A stretch of DNA of 64,000 bases from Hafnia alvei (GTDB taxonomy: Bacteria > Pseudomonadota > Gammaproteobacteria > Enterobacterales > Enterobacteriaceae), in contig NZ_FMIQ01000080.1 of NCBI RefSeq assembly GCF_900095695.1, positions 1 to 64,000 on the forward strand. The letters run 5' to 3'. The position numbers were made by a program, and so were the translations under genes. Positions 38,957 through 48,847 of this stretch are shown here, piece after piece. The number at the start of each line of letters is the position of its first letter. Within the stretch, counting starts at the first letter, position 1. The notes beneath the pieces are model-generated. The model was not told the DNA's origin. It did no database searches and saw only the letters and a list, made by a program, of their open reading frames with translations.

Positions 38957-41101
38957 ATGAAGAAAGTCATCACGGTCTGCCCTTATTGCGCATCAGGTTG
39001 CAAAATTAATCTGGTGGTCGATAACGGTAGAATCATTCGCGCTGAGGGTGCGAATGGCGTGACGAACCAAGGCGAGCTGTGCCTGAAAGGGTATTACGGC
39101 TGGGATTTTATCCACGATACTAAAATCCTGACTCCGCGCTTGAAGTCACCAATGATCCGCCGTGAACGCGGTGGGAAGCTGGAAAACGTCTCATGGGAAG
39201 AAGCGATTGAATTCGCAAGCTCCCGCCTGCTGGCTGTAAAAGAAAAATACGGCCCAGATGCCATCATGACCACCGGTTCTTCCCGCGGTCCTGGTAATGA
39301 AACTAACTATGTGATGCAAAAATTTGCTCGCGCAACGATCGGTACTAACAATATCGACTGCTGCGCGCGCGTCTGACACGGCCCTTCGGTTGCAGGTCTG
39401 CAGCGATCGGTCGGTAACGGCGCCATGAGTAACTCAATCGTTGAGATTGAAGATACCCAATGCATTTTTGTCTTCGGTTATAACGCCGCAGACTCCCACC
39501 CTATCGTGGCTCGCCGTATTATTAAGGCGAAAGCGAAAGGGGCTAAAATTATTGTTTGCGACCCGCGTTTCATCGAAACCGCGCGCATCGCCGACATTCA
39601 TGTTCCGCTTAAAAACGGTTCTAACATCGCACTGCTGAATGCGCTGGCTCACGTCATCATTGAAGAAAACCTTCATGACCGTGAATTCATCCAACAGCAT
39701 ACCGAAGAGTTTGAAACCTTCCGCGATCTGGTCTTGCCGTATACGCCAGAATCGGTTGAAGAAACCACCGGTATCAGCGCGCAGATGATTCGTGAAACCG
39801 CACGTATGTATGCCAAGGCACCAACGGCAACCATTCTGTGGGGCATGGGCGTTACCCAGTTCTATCAGGGTGTCGAAACCGTTCGTACGCTTACCAGCTT
39901 GGCGCTGCTGACCGGCAACTTAGGTAAAGCACACGTGGGTGTGGGTCCTGTTCGTGGTCAAAATAACGTTCAGGGTGCTTGCGATATGGGTGCGTTGCCA
40001 AACACCTATCCGGGTTATCAGTATGTCACTGATGAAGCTGCCCGCGAGAAGTTTGCCAAGGCGTGGGGCGTTCCTTCCCTGCCAGCCCATATCGGCCACG
40101 CGCTGAGCGAAGTGCCGCATAACATCGACCACGGTCTGATTAAAGCGCACTACGTCATGGGTGAAGATCCATTACAGACCGAACCGGATCTGGCGACGAT
40201 CCGTCGTACCTTTGAGAAGCTGGATATTCTGATTGTTCAGGATATCTTCATGACCAAAACCGCCGCCATTGCAGACGTGGTGTTCCCTGCAACGTCGTGG
40301 GGCGAGCATGAAGGTGTTTACACCGCAGCTGACCGCGGTTTCCAGCGATTCTACAAAGCCGTAGAGCCTGTGGGTGACGTTAAACGCGACTGGGAGATCA
40401 TTAGCCTGATGTCCACCGCGATGGGTTACCCAATGCACTACAACAATACGCAGGAAATCTGGGACGAACTTCGCGAACTGTGTCCGATCTACTACGGCGC
40501 GACCTATGAAAAAATGGCCGATCTGGCCTACATTCAATGGCCATGCCCAACGCTCGAAAGCCCAGGAACGTCTTATCTGTATGAAGGCGGCAAGTTCGAC
40601 ACCCCTAACGGCAAAGGACAGTTCTACACCTGCGAATGGCGTCCGCCGATTGATAAAGTCAGCGACGAATTCCCAATGGTATTGGCTACCGTACGTGAAG
40701 TGGGTCACTACAGCTGCCGCTCTATGACCGGTAACTGTAAAGCGCTGGCGGCTCTGGCAGACGAACCTGGCTTTATCCAAATCAATACTGAAGATGCCGC
40801 ACGCTTTGGCATTCGCGATCAGGAACTGGTTTGGGTTCGTTCACGTCAGGGTAAAGTCATTACCCGCGCCAACGTGAGCAACCGTCCAAACAAAGGTGCG
40901 GTCTATATGACGTATCAATGGTGGATCGGTGCCTGTAACGAGCTGGTCGCAGAAAACCTGAGCCCAATTACCAAAACGCCAGAGTACAAATACTGTGCCG
41001 TCGCGGTAGATGCCATCAAGGATCAGGATGAGGCCGAACAGTACGTCGTTCGCGAATACGACAATATCAAACGTCGTCTGCGAGAAACGGCGGAAGGTTA
41101 G
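38957..41101 (+). CDS. fdhF: Formate dehydrogenase H, selenocysteine form
   Basis: 714 residues (715 in E. coli), reading the in-frame TGA at 39374-39376 as selenocysteine 140, the E. coli position. It oxidises formate to CO2 with a bis-MGD molybdenum centre and one [4Fe-4S] cluster. The cluster ligands are VCPYCASGCKIN...GELCLKG. The catalytic site reads DCCARV-Sec-HGPSVAG, with the conserved His next to it; SSRGPGNETNYVMQKFARA precedes it. C-terminal MGD-binding motifs such as HYSCRSMTGNC are present. I chose the ATG at 38957 because it is 8 nt from GGAG; an ATG 6 nt earlier is too close. It has its own sigma-54 promoter and terminator. Confidence 0.95.
39374..39415 (+). promoter_or_regulatory. 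Bacterial SECIS hairpin of fdhF
   Basis: The sequence right after the TGA carries the hairpin GCAGGTCTGC (39392-39401), the apical SelB-binding part of the E. coli fdhF SECIS, 15 nt downstream of the UGA. The Cys paralog at 42710 lacks this sequence. Confidence 0.8.
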
Positions 41102-41124
41102 AGGTAGGTCGTTTACTGAAACAT

Positions 41125-41165
41125 ATGCTCAACGTGATTTAATCCACCACGTTGGGCATTTTTAT
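41125..41165 (+). terminator. Terminator of fdhF
   Basis: Arms atgctcaacgtg (41125-41136) and cacgttgggcat (41148-41159), with one G-T pair, followed by tttttat. Confidence 0.82.
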
Positions 41166-41331
41166 CATCTTGGATTCTCATTTTAAGAACGCTAACACCC
41201 GCGAGTTCAGAGACCTAAAGTGGCACCCCCGTCCCTTTATCAAATCAGCACCTGCCATTATCACCGCCAAGATCAACGAGTGAGATCTCCATTCCAACGA
41301 TAATGTTGCCGATGTCGTATCGCGCAAATTA

Positions 41332-41349
41332 TTCGACACTTATGTCGAA
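41332..41349 (+). promoter_or_regulatory. FhlA-like site upstream of hydN
   Basis: TTCGACACTTATGTCGAA; its 14-bp core is identical to that of the site before hycA (51865-51882). It lies 108 bp before the sigma-54 promoter. Confidence 0.72.
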
Positions 41350-41456
41350 TTTCCCTGTCGAGCTGGCAATTCAGCGCGCTATTTTTTGCGTTTAAAAAAT
41401 CAGATTAGAAAGCAACCTTCTAATTTAAAACAAAAAAACACCCGTTCAAATACAGT

Positions 41457-41471
41457 TGGCATGATGTGTGC
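41457..41471 (+). promoter_or_regulatory. Sigma-54 promoter of hydN-fdhF2
   Basis: TGGCATGATGTGTGC, with -24 GG and -12 GC spaced correctly and the same GTGC -12 element as hycB. Confidence 0.76.
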
Positions 41472-41552
41472 TTACTAGTACCGATAAGCAATCTGAGCAT
41501 AGGCAGGTTCTTTCTGCCTCACTAAATATAATGAGAAATCAGGAGTTAATTG

Positions 41553-42098
41553 ATGAACCGGTTCGTCATTGCAGATCCTAAAAAATGTATCGGCTGCCGT
41601 ACCTGTGAAGTCGCCTGCGTCATGGCTCACCGTGAAGACAGCGAACTTCACAACCTGTCCAAAGACAACTTCACCCCACGCATTCACGTTATTAAAGGGG
41701 AAAACGTCAGCACAGCGATCCTGTGTCGCCAGTGCGAAGATGCCCCTTGTGCCAACGTTTGCCCAAACGGTGCCATTACCCGTCAGAAAGATTTCATCTA
41801 TGTGTCACAGGAAAAATGTATCGGCTGCAAAACCTGCGTGGTTGCTTGCCCATACGGCACCATGGAAGTGATCACTTCTCCGGTCGTTCGTCAAAACGGC
41901 GCCTCCGCCATGATGGTTTCCTCTAAGGCTGAAGCCAACAAATGCGACCTGTGCCACTCTCGCGCTAATGGCCCAGCGTGCGTTGAAACCTGTCCAACCA
42001 ATGCATTAAAGCTTATCGACCGCAATGCTATGCAAGACATGATCAATGAAAAACGCCGTCGTGCAGCGCTCGATACCACAATCGATTTCATGTTCTAA
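41553..42098 (+). CDS. hydN: Electron-transport protein HydN
   Basis: 181 residues (175 in E. coli). A HycB-like four-cluster ferredoxin required in E. coli for full FDH-H activity. Cys groups CIGCRTCEVAC, CRQCEDAPCANVC, CIGCKTCVVAC and CDLC...CVETC. The start is the ATG after AGGAG; a TTG one codon earlier is rejected. Here it stands directly before the Cys-type formate dehydrogenase, suggesting it is the electron acceptor of that enzyme. Confidence 0.92.
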   Translation: MNRFVIADPKKCIGCRTCEVACVMAHREDSELHNLSKDNFTPRIHVIKGENVSTAILCRQCEDAPCANVCPNGAITRQKDFIYVSQEKCIGCKTCVVACPYGTMEVITSPVVRQNGASAMMVSSKAEANKCDLCHSRANGPACVETCPTNALKLIDRNAMQDMINEKRRRAALDTTIDFMF

Positions 42099-42238
42099 CG
42101 GTTTCACATTTTAACGCTTTCATCTCATGCAGTTTTAAATCCTATTGATTGAAGTTGCCGTTTACTTGCAGCGACTTCAAAACCAAAAGGCTTGATTAAC
42201 AACCATTCATTATCCCCGGTTCGGGGTAAGGTCTCGTT

Positions 42239-44467
42239 ATGAATTCACCTACAGTGAATAACTCAATCGTTGTCAATAATCTCGACGTTGTGAAAAGTAA
42301 AGTCGTCACCGTCTGCCCCTACTGCGGCGCAGGATGCAAAATCAACCTTTGTGTTGAAAACGGTAAAATAGTCCGTGCCGAAGGCGCAAACGGCGTCACC
42401 AATCAGGGTGAGCTTTGTCTGAAGGGCTATTTTGGCTGGGATTTTCTCAACGATACAAAACTGCTAACGCCGCGCTTGAATGAGCCAATGATCCGCCGAG
42501 AAAAAGGCGGAAAATTTGAAGTGGTCTCTTGGGATGAAGCCATCCGCTATACCGCGCAGCGCCTAAAAGAAATCAAACAAAAATACGGCGCGAAATCGAT
42601 TATGCATACCGGTTCCTCACGCGGAACAGGCAATGAAACCAACTATGTGATGCAGAAGTTTGCTCGCGCAGTGACCGGCAATAACAACGTTGACTGCTGT
42701 GCGCGTGTCTGCCACGGCCCGTCGGTTGCTGGCTTGCAACAAACGCTGGGCAACGGTGCTATGAGCAACTCCATCACCGATATCGAAAACTCCAAATGCC
42801 TGCTAGTTTTTGGCTATAACTGCGCGGACTCCCACCCTATCGTGGCGCGTCGCGTGATTAAGGCTAAAGAAAAAGGCGCCAAAATCATCGTTTGCGATCC
42901 ACGAAAAATAGAAACAGCGCGCATTGCCGATCAGCATCTGCAAATGAACAATGGCACCAATATGGCGCTGGTGAATGCTTTTGCCCACGTACTGATTGAA
43001 GAAAATCTTTACGACAAAAGCTACGTGGCTAATTTCACCGAAGGCTTCGAGGAGTATCGCAAAATCGTTGCCGACTACAGCCCAGAAGCCGTCGAAAAAC
43101 TGGTTGGCGTTCCCGCCGAGGATATTCGCCAAGCCATGCGCACCTACGCGGCGGCACCTTCCGCCACCATTATGTGGGGGATGGGCGTCACTCAGTTTGG
43201 TCAAGCCGTTGACGTGGTGAAAGGCTTATCAGGTTTGGCATTACTGACCGGCAATTTAGGCCGTCCTGACGTGGGCGTTGGCCCTGTACGTGGTCAAAAC
43301 AACGTACAAGGAGCCTGTGATATGGGCGTATTGCCTAACGAATTCCCAGGCTATCAGTCGGTGACAAACCCAGAAATTCGCGCCAAATTTGCCAAAGCAT
43401 GGGGCATCAATGCCGACGATATGGACCCTAACGTCGGCTATCGCATTACTGAAGTGCCGCACTTAGCTCTTGAAGGCAAAGTGAAAGCCTACTACATCAT
43501 GGGCGAAGATCCTCTGCAAACCGAAGCCGACTTAGGCCTCGTGCGCAAAGGCTTTGACGCCTTAGAGTTTGTGGTGGTGCAAGACATCTTCATGACCAAA
43601 ACCGCTGAGCAAGCCGACGTTATTTTACCGGCCACCAGCTGGGGCGAACACGGCGGGATCTTCTCCTGCGCCGACCGCGGATTCCAACGTTTCGGAAAAG
43701 CCATCGAGCCGAAAGGCAACGTTAAGCGTGACTGGGAGATTATCAGCCTGCTGGCCACCGAGATGGGCTATCCGATGCATTACAACAGCAATGAAGAAAT
43801 CTGGGATGAACTGCGCGAGCTGTGCCCGCTGTATTACGGCGCAACCTACGAAAAAATTGGGGAAATGGGACACGTACAGTGGCCATGTCCAACGCTCGAT
43901 CACCCTGGCACGCCTTATCTGTATAAAGACAACCATTTCGACACCCCGACAGGGAAAGGTCAACTGTTCGCGACCGCGTGGCGTGCTCCGGCCGAGATCC
44001 CAGACGAAGAGTTCCCTCTGGTGCTGTGTACCGTGCGTGAAGTAGGACATTACTCATGTCGCTCCATGACCGGTAACTGTGCCGCGCTGCAAACATTGGC
44101 CGATGAACCGGGTTTTGTGCAGATGCATCCTGAAGATGCCCAACGTATGGGAATTTGCGATCAGCAAATCCTATGGGTTGAATCTCGCCGTGGCAAAGTG
44201 ATCTCGCGCTGTAACTACAACGAACGCATCAATAAAGGTGCAGTTTATATGACGTATCAGTGGTGGATTGGCGCATGCAACGAGCTGACTCAGGATAATC
44301 TGGACCCCGTTTCTAAAACGCCAGAAACCAAATACTGTGCGGTTCGCGTTGAGCCAATCATCGATCAGGATTGGGCAGAGAATTACGCCTCTCAGACCTA
44401 TAACGAAATGAAATCACGCCTGCGTCGTCATGTTGAAGACGCTGAACGTATGATGGTTCATGCCTAA
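42239..44467 (+). CDS. Formate dehydrogenase H paralog with Cys at the catalytic position
   Basis: 742 residues, colinear with FdhF over the whole length. The cluster motif is VCPYCGAGCKIN...GELCLKG. The catalytic segment is DCCARV-Cys-HGPSVAG: TGC at 42710-42712 (Cys158) replaces the UGA of the selenoenzyme, with the His and SSRGTGNETNYVMQK retained. An 18-residue N-terminal extension and a longer C-terminal tail (DAERMMVHA) distinguish it. It follows hydN by 140 bp and shares its sigma-54 promoter. A Cys enzyme would let formate oxidation continue without selenium, at lower turnover; that is known for Cys variants of FDH-H but is inferred here. Confidence 0.92.
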   Translation: MNSPTVNNSIVVNNLDVVKSKVVTVCPYCGAGCKINLCVENGKIVRAEGANGVTNQGELCLKGYFGWDFLNDTKLLTPRLNEPMIRREKGGKFEVVSWDEAIRYTAQRLKEIKQKYGAKSIMHTGSSRGTGNETNYVMQKFARAVTGNNNVDCCARVCHGPSVAGLQQTLGNGAMSNSITDIENSKCLLVFGYNCADSHPIVARRVIKAKEKGAKIIVCDPRKIETARIADQHLQMNNGTNMALVNAFAHVLIEENLYDKSYVANFTEGFEEYRKIVADYSPEAVEKLVGVPAEDIRQAMRTYAAAPSATIMWGMGVTQFGQAVDVVKGLSGLALLTGNLGRPDVGVGPVRGQNNVQGACDMGVLPNEFPGYQSVTNPEIRAKFAKAWGINADDMDPNVGYRITEVPHLALEGKVKAYYIMGEDPLQTEADLGLVRKGFDALEFVVVQDIFMTKTAEQADVILPATSWGEHGGIFSCADRGFQRFGKAIEPKGNVKRDWEIISLLATEMGYPMHYNSNEEIWDELRELCPLYYGATYEKIGEMGHVQWPCPTLDHPGTPYLYKDNHFDTPTGKGQLFATAWRAPAEIPDEEFPLVLCTVREVGHYSCRSMTGNCAALQTLADEPGFVQMHPEDAQRMGICDQQILWVESRRGKVISRCNYNERINKGAVYMTYQWWIGACNELTQDNLDPVSKTPETKYCAVRVEPIIDQDWAENYASQTYNEMKSRLRRHVEDAERMMVHA

Positions 44468-44485
44468 TCGTTAGCTCTTTTACTG

Positions 44486-44512
44486 TCACCTCTCTCTTTA
44501 TGGGAGAGGTGA
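44486..44512 (+). terminator. Hairpin after the Cys-type formate dehydrogenase
   Basis: Arms tcacctctc (44486-44494) and gagaggtga (44504-44512). No T-run follows, so it may only attenuate or stabilise the 3' end. Confidence 0.4.
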
Positions 44513-44562
44513 TAAAGAAAATACTCACTTTACTAATCCTTTTTGCACACTCGCTGCCCCAC

Positions 44563-44608
44563 ATCAAAGATGTTTATCGTTTAAATACGGAAAATAGTCA
44601 TCTTTGAT
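44563..44608. promoter_or_regulatory. Inverted repeat upstream of hypF
   Basis: ATCAAAGATG (44563-44572) and CATCTTTGAT (44599-44608), perfect 10-bp arms, 26 nt apart, ending 25 bp before the hypF start. It could be an operator or an mRNA hairpin; I do not recognise the regulator. Confidence 0.35.
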
Positions 44609-44632
44609 ATGACGTAGTCTTCAGGAGCCACC

Positions 44633-46933
44633 TTGAGTCAGAACGCAATCTTGCTGAGAGTAAAAGGCAAAGTCCAAGGTGTTGGTTTTCGCCCATTCGT
44701 CTGGCAACTGGCTCAACGGCTTAAGCTGCAAGGCGAAGTGAGTAATGATGCCCAAGGCGTATTAATCGCCCTACGTTTACCCGCAGATATCGCACACTTC
44801 TGTCACCTGTTACGTCAGGAGTGCCCACCGCTGGCGCGCATTGACACGATCAGTAAGCAAGAATGGCTCGGTGGTGAACTGCCCCATGAGTTCTGTATTA
44901 TTGAAAGCGGTCAGGGCCAAATGGATACCCAAATTGTGCCCGATGCTGCGACCTGTCCTGAATGTCTGCGCGAGATGAGCGATGCAGCCAATCGACGCTT
45001 TGGCTATCCGTTTATTAACTGCACCCACTGCGGGCCACGGTTTACCATTATTCAACGTATGCCATACGATCGCCCTTTCACCGCGATGGCGATTTTTCCG
45101 CTGTGTCCCACCTGCGATCAAGAATATCGAAACCCGGCAAACCGGCGTTTTCATGCCCAGCCAACGGCCTGTGCCGCCTGCGGCCCCCATCTGTGGAGCT
45201 GTAATAGCGCTGGCGGGCAGCCTTTTATTGGCGCGCACGCGTGGAAGGAAGTGATTGATGTATTGCTTAACGGCGGCGTTGCGGCGATTAAAGGCATCGG
45301 CGGATTCCATCTGGCCTGCGATGCGTCAAACCCGCACGCGGTGCAGCTTCTGCGCCAGCGCAAGCGCCGACCGGCCAAGCCACTAGCCGTCATGTTACCC
45401 GATGAAAGCTGGGTACGCGCCTATTGCCGAGATAACGTCTCAGACGACTTACTCAAGCTACTTAGCAGCCCTGCCGCCCCCATTGTGTTGCTACCAAAAT
45501 CCACCTTGGTATTAGATGACATTGCGCCGCAATTGGATGAAGTTGGCGTCATGCTGCCGTCGAACCCCGTGCATCATCTATTGATGCAAAAAGTGGGGCG
45601 CCCCTTAGTGATGACATCGGGCAATGCCAATGGCTTGCCTCCCGCATTAAGCAATTCGCAGGCGCTGCACGATCTGGCCGATATCGCAGATATTTGGCTG
45701 CTGCATAACCGAGATATCATCCAACGCGTTGATGACTCCGTCATTCGCTGGCAACCGCATGGCGGCGAAATGCTACGCCGCTCGCGAGGCTATGTACCGG
45801 ACGCAATTGATTTACCAGAGAGTTTCCAGCCGTTGCCTGCCGTGGCAGCTGTCGGTGGCGATCTGAAAAATACGTTTTGTCTGTTAAAAGGCAATCGGGC
45901 CGTGCTCAGCCAGCATCTCGGCGATTTAAGCGATGAAAGAGTCCAACAACAGTTCAGCCAAACATGGACATTGCTGCACCAAATTTATCAGTTTAGTTCT
46001 GAAGCGATCGCCTGTGATATGCATCCGGCCTACGTCAGCACCCAGTTTGCTCAGCAACAGACTCAAGAACTGAACGTTGAATGTTTACCCATTCAGCATC
46101 ATCACGCTCATCTTGCAGCCTGCATGGTTGAGCATGGTATTCCTTTAGATACGCCGCCGCTGATTGGGCTAGCGCTCGATGGCATTGGTTTTGGTGCAGA
46201 TAATACCCTTTGGGGCGGTGAGTGCCTTCGCGTGGATTATCGCCAAATGCAGCGTCTGGGGGGATTACCCGCCGTTGCGTTGGCAGGCGGTGATTTGGCC
46301 GCTCGTCAGCCATGGCGCAACCTGCTGGCGCAGTTGCTATGCTTCGTCCCCAACTGGCAGAGTTACCCAGAAGCCAAATTTATTCTTTCTCAGCCATGGC
46401 AAGTTTTACAACGGGCCATCGAGCGCGGACTCAATAGCCCGTTGGCGTCATCCACAGGGCGATTATTTGACGCAGCGGCAGCGGCATTAGGCATTTGCTC
46501 AGAAGCGATCAGCTTTGAAGGTGAAGCCGCCTGTCGCTTAGAAGCCTTGGCACAGCAGGCTCAGGAACGACACCCGCCGGTCTCATTGCCGCTGGATGTA
46601 CACAACAATCTCGATATGGCCGTTTTCTGGCAACAATGGCTCCGTTGGCAGGCCGCCCCCGAAGATCGCGCCTATGCATTTCATTATGCATTGGCCGGCG
46701 GACTCGCGGATTTGGTGCGTGTTCATGCGAACGCAGCGAACTGCCGCACTATCGTAATGGCTGGCGGGGTCTTGCATAACCGTTTGTTACGCGAGCTGTT
46801 ACAGCAAAATTTGGCTGAATTCACGCTATTACTTCCGCAAGCATTACCCGCTGGAGATGGTGCTCTGGCGTTAGGGCAGGCGGTCATTGCCGCCGCTCAG
46901 CGATGGGATGCGAGGGCGATCGCAAAGGCGTAA
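44633..46933 (+). CDS. hypF: Carbamoyltransferase HypF
   Basis: 766 residues (750 in E. coli). It makes the thiocarbamate on HypE from carbamoyl phosphate, the source of the CN ligands of NiFe hydrogenases. Domains in order: acylphosphatase ([16 protein letters not shown], residues about 5-95), two zinc fingers ([32 protein letters not shown]), YrdC-like (about 195-380) and Kae1/YgjD-like with [14 protein letters not shown]. The start is a TTG behind AGGAG that gives the E. coli N-terminus; no ATG fits. Confidence 0.94.
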   Translation: MSQNAILLRVKGKVQGVGFRPFVWQLAQRLKLQGEVSNDAQGVLIALRLPADIAHFCHLLRQECPPLARIDTISKQEWLGGELPHEFCIIESGQGQMDTQIVPDAATCPECLREMSDAANRRFGYPFINCTHCGPRFTIIQRMPYDRPFTAMAIFPLCPTCDQEYRNPANRRFHAQPTACAACGPHLWSCNSAGGQPFIGAHAWKEVIDVLLNGGVAAIKGIGGFHLACDASNPHAVQLLRQRKRRPAKPLAVMLPDESWVRAYCRDNVSDDLLKLLSSPAAPIVLLPKSTLVLDDIAPQLDEVGVMLPSNPVHHLLMQKVGRPLVMTSGNANGLPPALSNSQALHDLADIADIWLLHNRDIIQRVDDSVIRWQPHGGEMLRRSRGYVPDAIDLPESFQPLPAVAAVGGDLKNTFCLLKGNRAVLSQHLGDLSDERVQQQFSQTWTLLHQIYQFSSEAIACDMHPAYVSTQFAQQQTQELNVECLPIQHHHAHLAACMVEHGIPLDTPPLIGLALDGIGFGADNTLWGGECLRVDYRQMQRLGGLPAVALAGGDLAARQPWRNLLAQLLCFVPNWQSYPEAKFILSQPWQVLQRAIERGLNSPLASSTGRLFDAAAAALGICSEAISFEGEAACRLEALAQQAQERHPPVSLPLDVHNNLDMAVFWQQWLRWQAAPEDRAYAFHYALAGGLADLVRVHANAANCRTIVMAGGVLHNRLLRELLQQNLAEFTLLLPQALPAGDGALALGQAVIAAAQRWDARAIAKA

Positions 46934-47042
46934 ATGTTGCGCCATCACAATGCTATCAATCAGCCATCTAATGACGGTAATCAAGGTGCCACGGTGTGTA
47001 TTCACCGAGGATATGCCCGCCATAAAAAATAAGATAACAACT

Positions 47043-47384
47043 ATGCATGAACTAACCCTATGCCAGAGCGCATTTGACATCATCGAACAGCAGGCTCGAG
47101 CCAACAACGTGAAGCGCGTGACCGGTGTATGGCTGGAGATTGGCGCACTCTCATGTATTGAAGAGAGCGCCGTACATTTTTGCTTTGAAATCGTCTGCCG
47201 TGGCAGCGTAGCCGAGGGATGTGAACTGCACATCACAACCCAACCAGCTCAAGCTTGGTGCTGGGATTGTAGCCAGGCCATTACCGTATCAGCGCATGAC
47301 GCAGGATGCCCACATTGCCAGAGCCATAATCTGCGCGTGGACAGCGGCGACAGCATGCAAATCAAACAAATCGAAATCGAATAG
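47043..47384 (+). CDS. hypA: Hydrogenase nickel-incorporation protein HypA
   Basis: 113 residues (116 in E. coli). It delivers nickel to the HycE precursor with HypB. The N-terminal MHELT contains the Ni-binding His2-Glu3; the zinc site is CWDCSQ...CPHCQ. The frame is open upstream, but similarity and the Ni site require the start at 47043. Confidence 0.94.
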   Translation: MHELTLCQSAFDIIEQQARANNVKRVTGVWLEIGALSCIEESAVHFCFEIVCRGSVAEGCELHITTQPAQAWCWDCSQAITVSAHDAGCPHCQSHNLRVDSGDSMQIKQIEIE

Positions 47385-47401
47385 TTTTCGGGAGAGAATT
47401 T

Positions 47402-48547
47402 ATGTGTACTACTTGCGGTTGCGCGGCTGGCGAACAGCGCATTGAAGGCGACGATCATCACGATCACGACCATCATCATGAGCATGGACACCATCACGAT
47501 CACCACCATGGCCATGAACACGGTCATGATCACAGCCACGAACATGGTCACCATCATCATGAACATGAGCAGAACCATGAACACGGTCATCATCATGGGC
47601 ATCAACATCAGCACGCGCAGAGTGAACATCCTCAGACCGTAGTGGTGCACCACCATTACCATCACACCGGCGACGTACATCATCATCACTATAACTACGT
47701 ACTTGCCTCTGATGCCGAACTGCATCTTCACGACCACAAGCATAAACACAAGAATAAGAACAAAAATAAGCACGCAGAAAAGCGCCTAGAAAAGCATCTC
47801 GATAAACACGACGAAAAATTTACGCCAGAACAGCAAGATAACGATCTGCACTACGGTAAAGGCGAGGCGGGTAGCCATGCGCCCGGCATGACTCAACGCC
47901 GTATGCTGCAAATTGAGCAGGACGTTCTCGGCAAAAATAACCATCTGGCCGAGCACAACCGTGAGCACTTTACCCAGCAGCATATTGCCGCACTGAATTT
48001 GGTTTCAAGCCCCGGTTCAGGCAAAACAACGCTGCTGACGGAAACCCTCAAGCGTATTGCCGATCAATACAGCTGCGCCGTGATTGAAGGCGATCAGCAA
48101 ACCACCAATGACGCAGAGCGTATTCGCGCCACCGGCGTTCCTGCTATTCAGGTGAACACCGGCAAAGGCTGTCACTTAGACGCACAAATGGTGCACGATG
48201 CAATGCATCGCCTGAACCTGCCAGACCGTAGCCTGCTGTTTATTGAGAACGTGGGTAATCTGGTGTGTCCAGCCAGCTTCGATCTTGGTGAACGTCATAA
48301 AGTTGCCGTGCTGTCCGTTACCGAAGGCGAAGATAAGCCGCTGAAATATCCACATATGTTCGCCGCCTCTTCGCTGATGATTATTAATAAAATCGATCTG
48401 CTGCCGTATCTGCATTTTGACGTTGAAGCCTGCATTGCCAATGCGAAACGCGTTAATCCACAGATCACCGTTATCCAACTTTCCGCCACCAGCGGTGAAG
48501 GAATGGATGCTTGGCTTGCATGGTTGGAGACAAACGTATGTGCTTAG
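47402..48547 (+). CDS. hypB: Hydrogenase nickel-incorporation GTPase HypB with long His-rich domain
   Basis: 381 residues, about 90 more than E. coli HypB (290). It starts [10 protein letters not shown], the CxxCGC high-affinity Ni site. It continues with a His/Asp/Glu/Gly-rich stretch of about 75 residues, then a linker with KNKNKNKH. Roughly 50 of the first 140 residues are His. The GTPase domain has the P-loop [11 protein letters not shown] near residue 203, [22 protein letters not shown] (bridging Ni/Zn site) and NKIDLLPY. His-rich HypB proteins in other bacteria store nickel, so this copy probably buffers nickel as well as inserting it. It overlaps hypC by 10 nt. Confidence 0.95.
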   Translation: MCTTCGCAAGEQRIEGDDHHDHDHHHEHGHHHDHHHGHEHGHDHSHEHGHHHHEHEQNHEHGHHHGHQHQHAQSEHPQTVVVHHHYHHTGDVHHHHYNYVLASDAELHLHDHKHKHKNKNKNKHAEKRLEKHLDKHDEKFTPEQQDNDLHYGKGEAGSHAPGMTQRRMLQIEQDVLGKNNHLAEHNREHFTQQHIAALNLVSSPGSGKTTLLTETLKRIADQYSCAVIEGDQQTTNDAERIRATGVPAIQVNTGKGCHLDAQMVHDAMHRLNLPDRSLLFIENVGNLVCPASFDLGERHKVAVLSVTEGEDKPLKYPHMFAASSLMIINKIDLLPYLHFDVEACIANAKRVNPQITVIQLSATSGEGMDAWLAWLETNVCA

Positions 48548-48834
48548 GAATTCCAGGTCAGGTCGTTGCCGTAGGCGATGATATACATCAAATGGCAATG
48601 GTTGACGTGTGTGGCGTGAAGCGCGAAGTCAATATCGCGCTGGTATGCGAAGGCTCACCTCAAGAGATGCTTGGTCAGTGGGTGCTGGTTCACGTCGGTT
48701 TTGCCATGAGCATTCTCGATGAGGCCGAAGCCAAAGATACGCTGGATGCGCTAATGGCGATGCAAGAAGTTGAAGAGGACGTCGGTTATTTCCTGCGTAA
48801 CGGCGAACCCGCTCCTCAGGCCAGTGAAAAGTAA
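48538..48834 (+). CDS. hypC: Hydrogenase assembly chaperone HypC
   Basis: 98 residues (90 in E. coli). The essential N-terminal Cys is in [30 protein letters not shown] is the family signature. With HypD it holds the Fe(CN)2CO moiety and brings it to the large subunit. It may also serve as the HycE-specific chaperone, since no hybG is present here. Confidence 0.94.
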   Translation: MCLGIPGQVVAVGDDIHQMAMVDVCGVKREVNIALVCEGSPQEMLGQWVLVHVGFAMSILDEAEAKDTLDALMAMQEVEEDVGYFLRNGEPAPQASEK

Positions 48835-48847
48835 GGTGGTATGAGAT

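Larger units (their letters stand above)
41102..41552. other. fdhF-hydN intergenic with terminator, FhlA site and sigma-54 promoter
   Basis: No protein gene supported. It contains the fdhF terminator, about 160 bp with nothing recognised, then the control sites of hydN. Confidence 0.7.

Noticed and set aside
39374-39376. In-frame TGA splitting fdhF into two frames
   Set aside because: It is at the exact selenocysteine position with flanking DCCARV and HGPSVAG and a SECIS hairpin, so it is decoding, not a nonsense mutation.
47440-47700. Short tandem-looking repeats as a possible CRISPR array
   Set aside because: They are His/Asp/Gly codons within hypB, without regular spacers or cas genes.
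47249-47773. 174-codon minus-strand frame rich in Met and Val opposite hypB
   Set aside because: It is the mirror of the His-rich codons (CAT/CAC read backwards) and not a gene.
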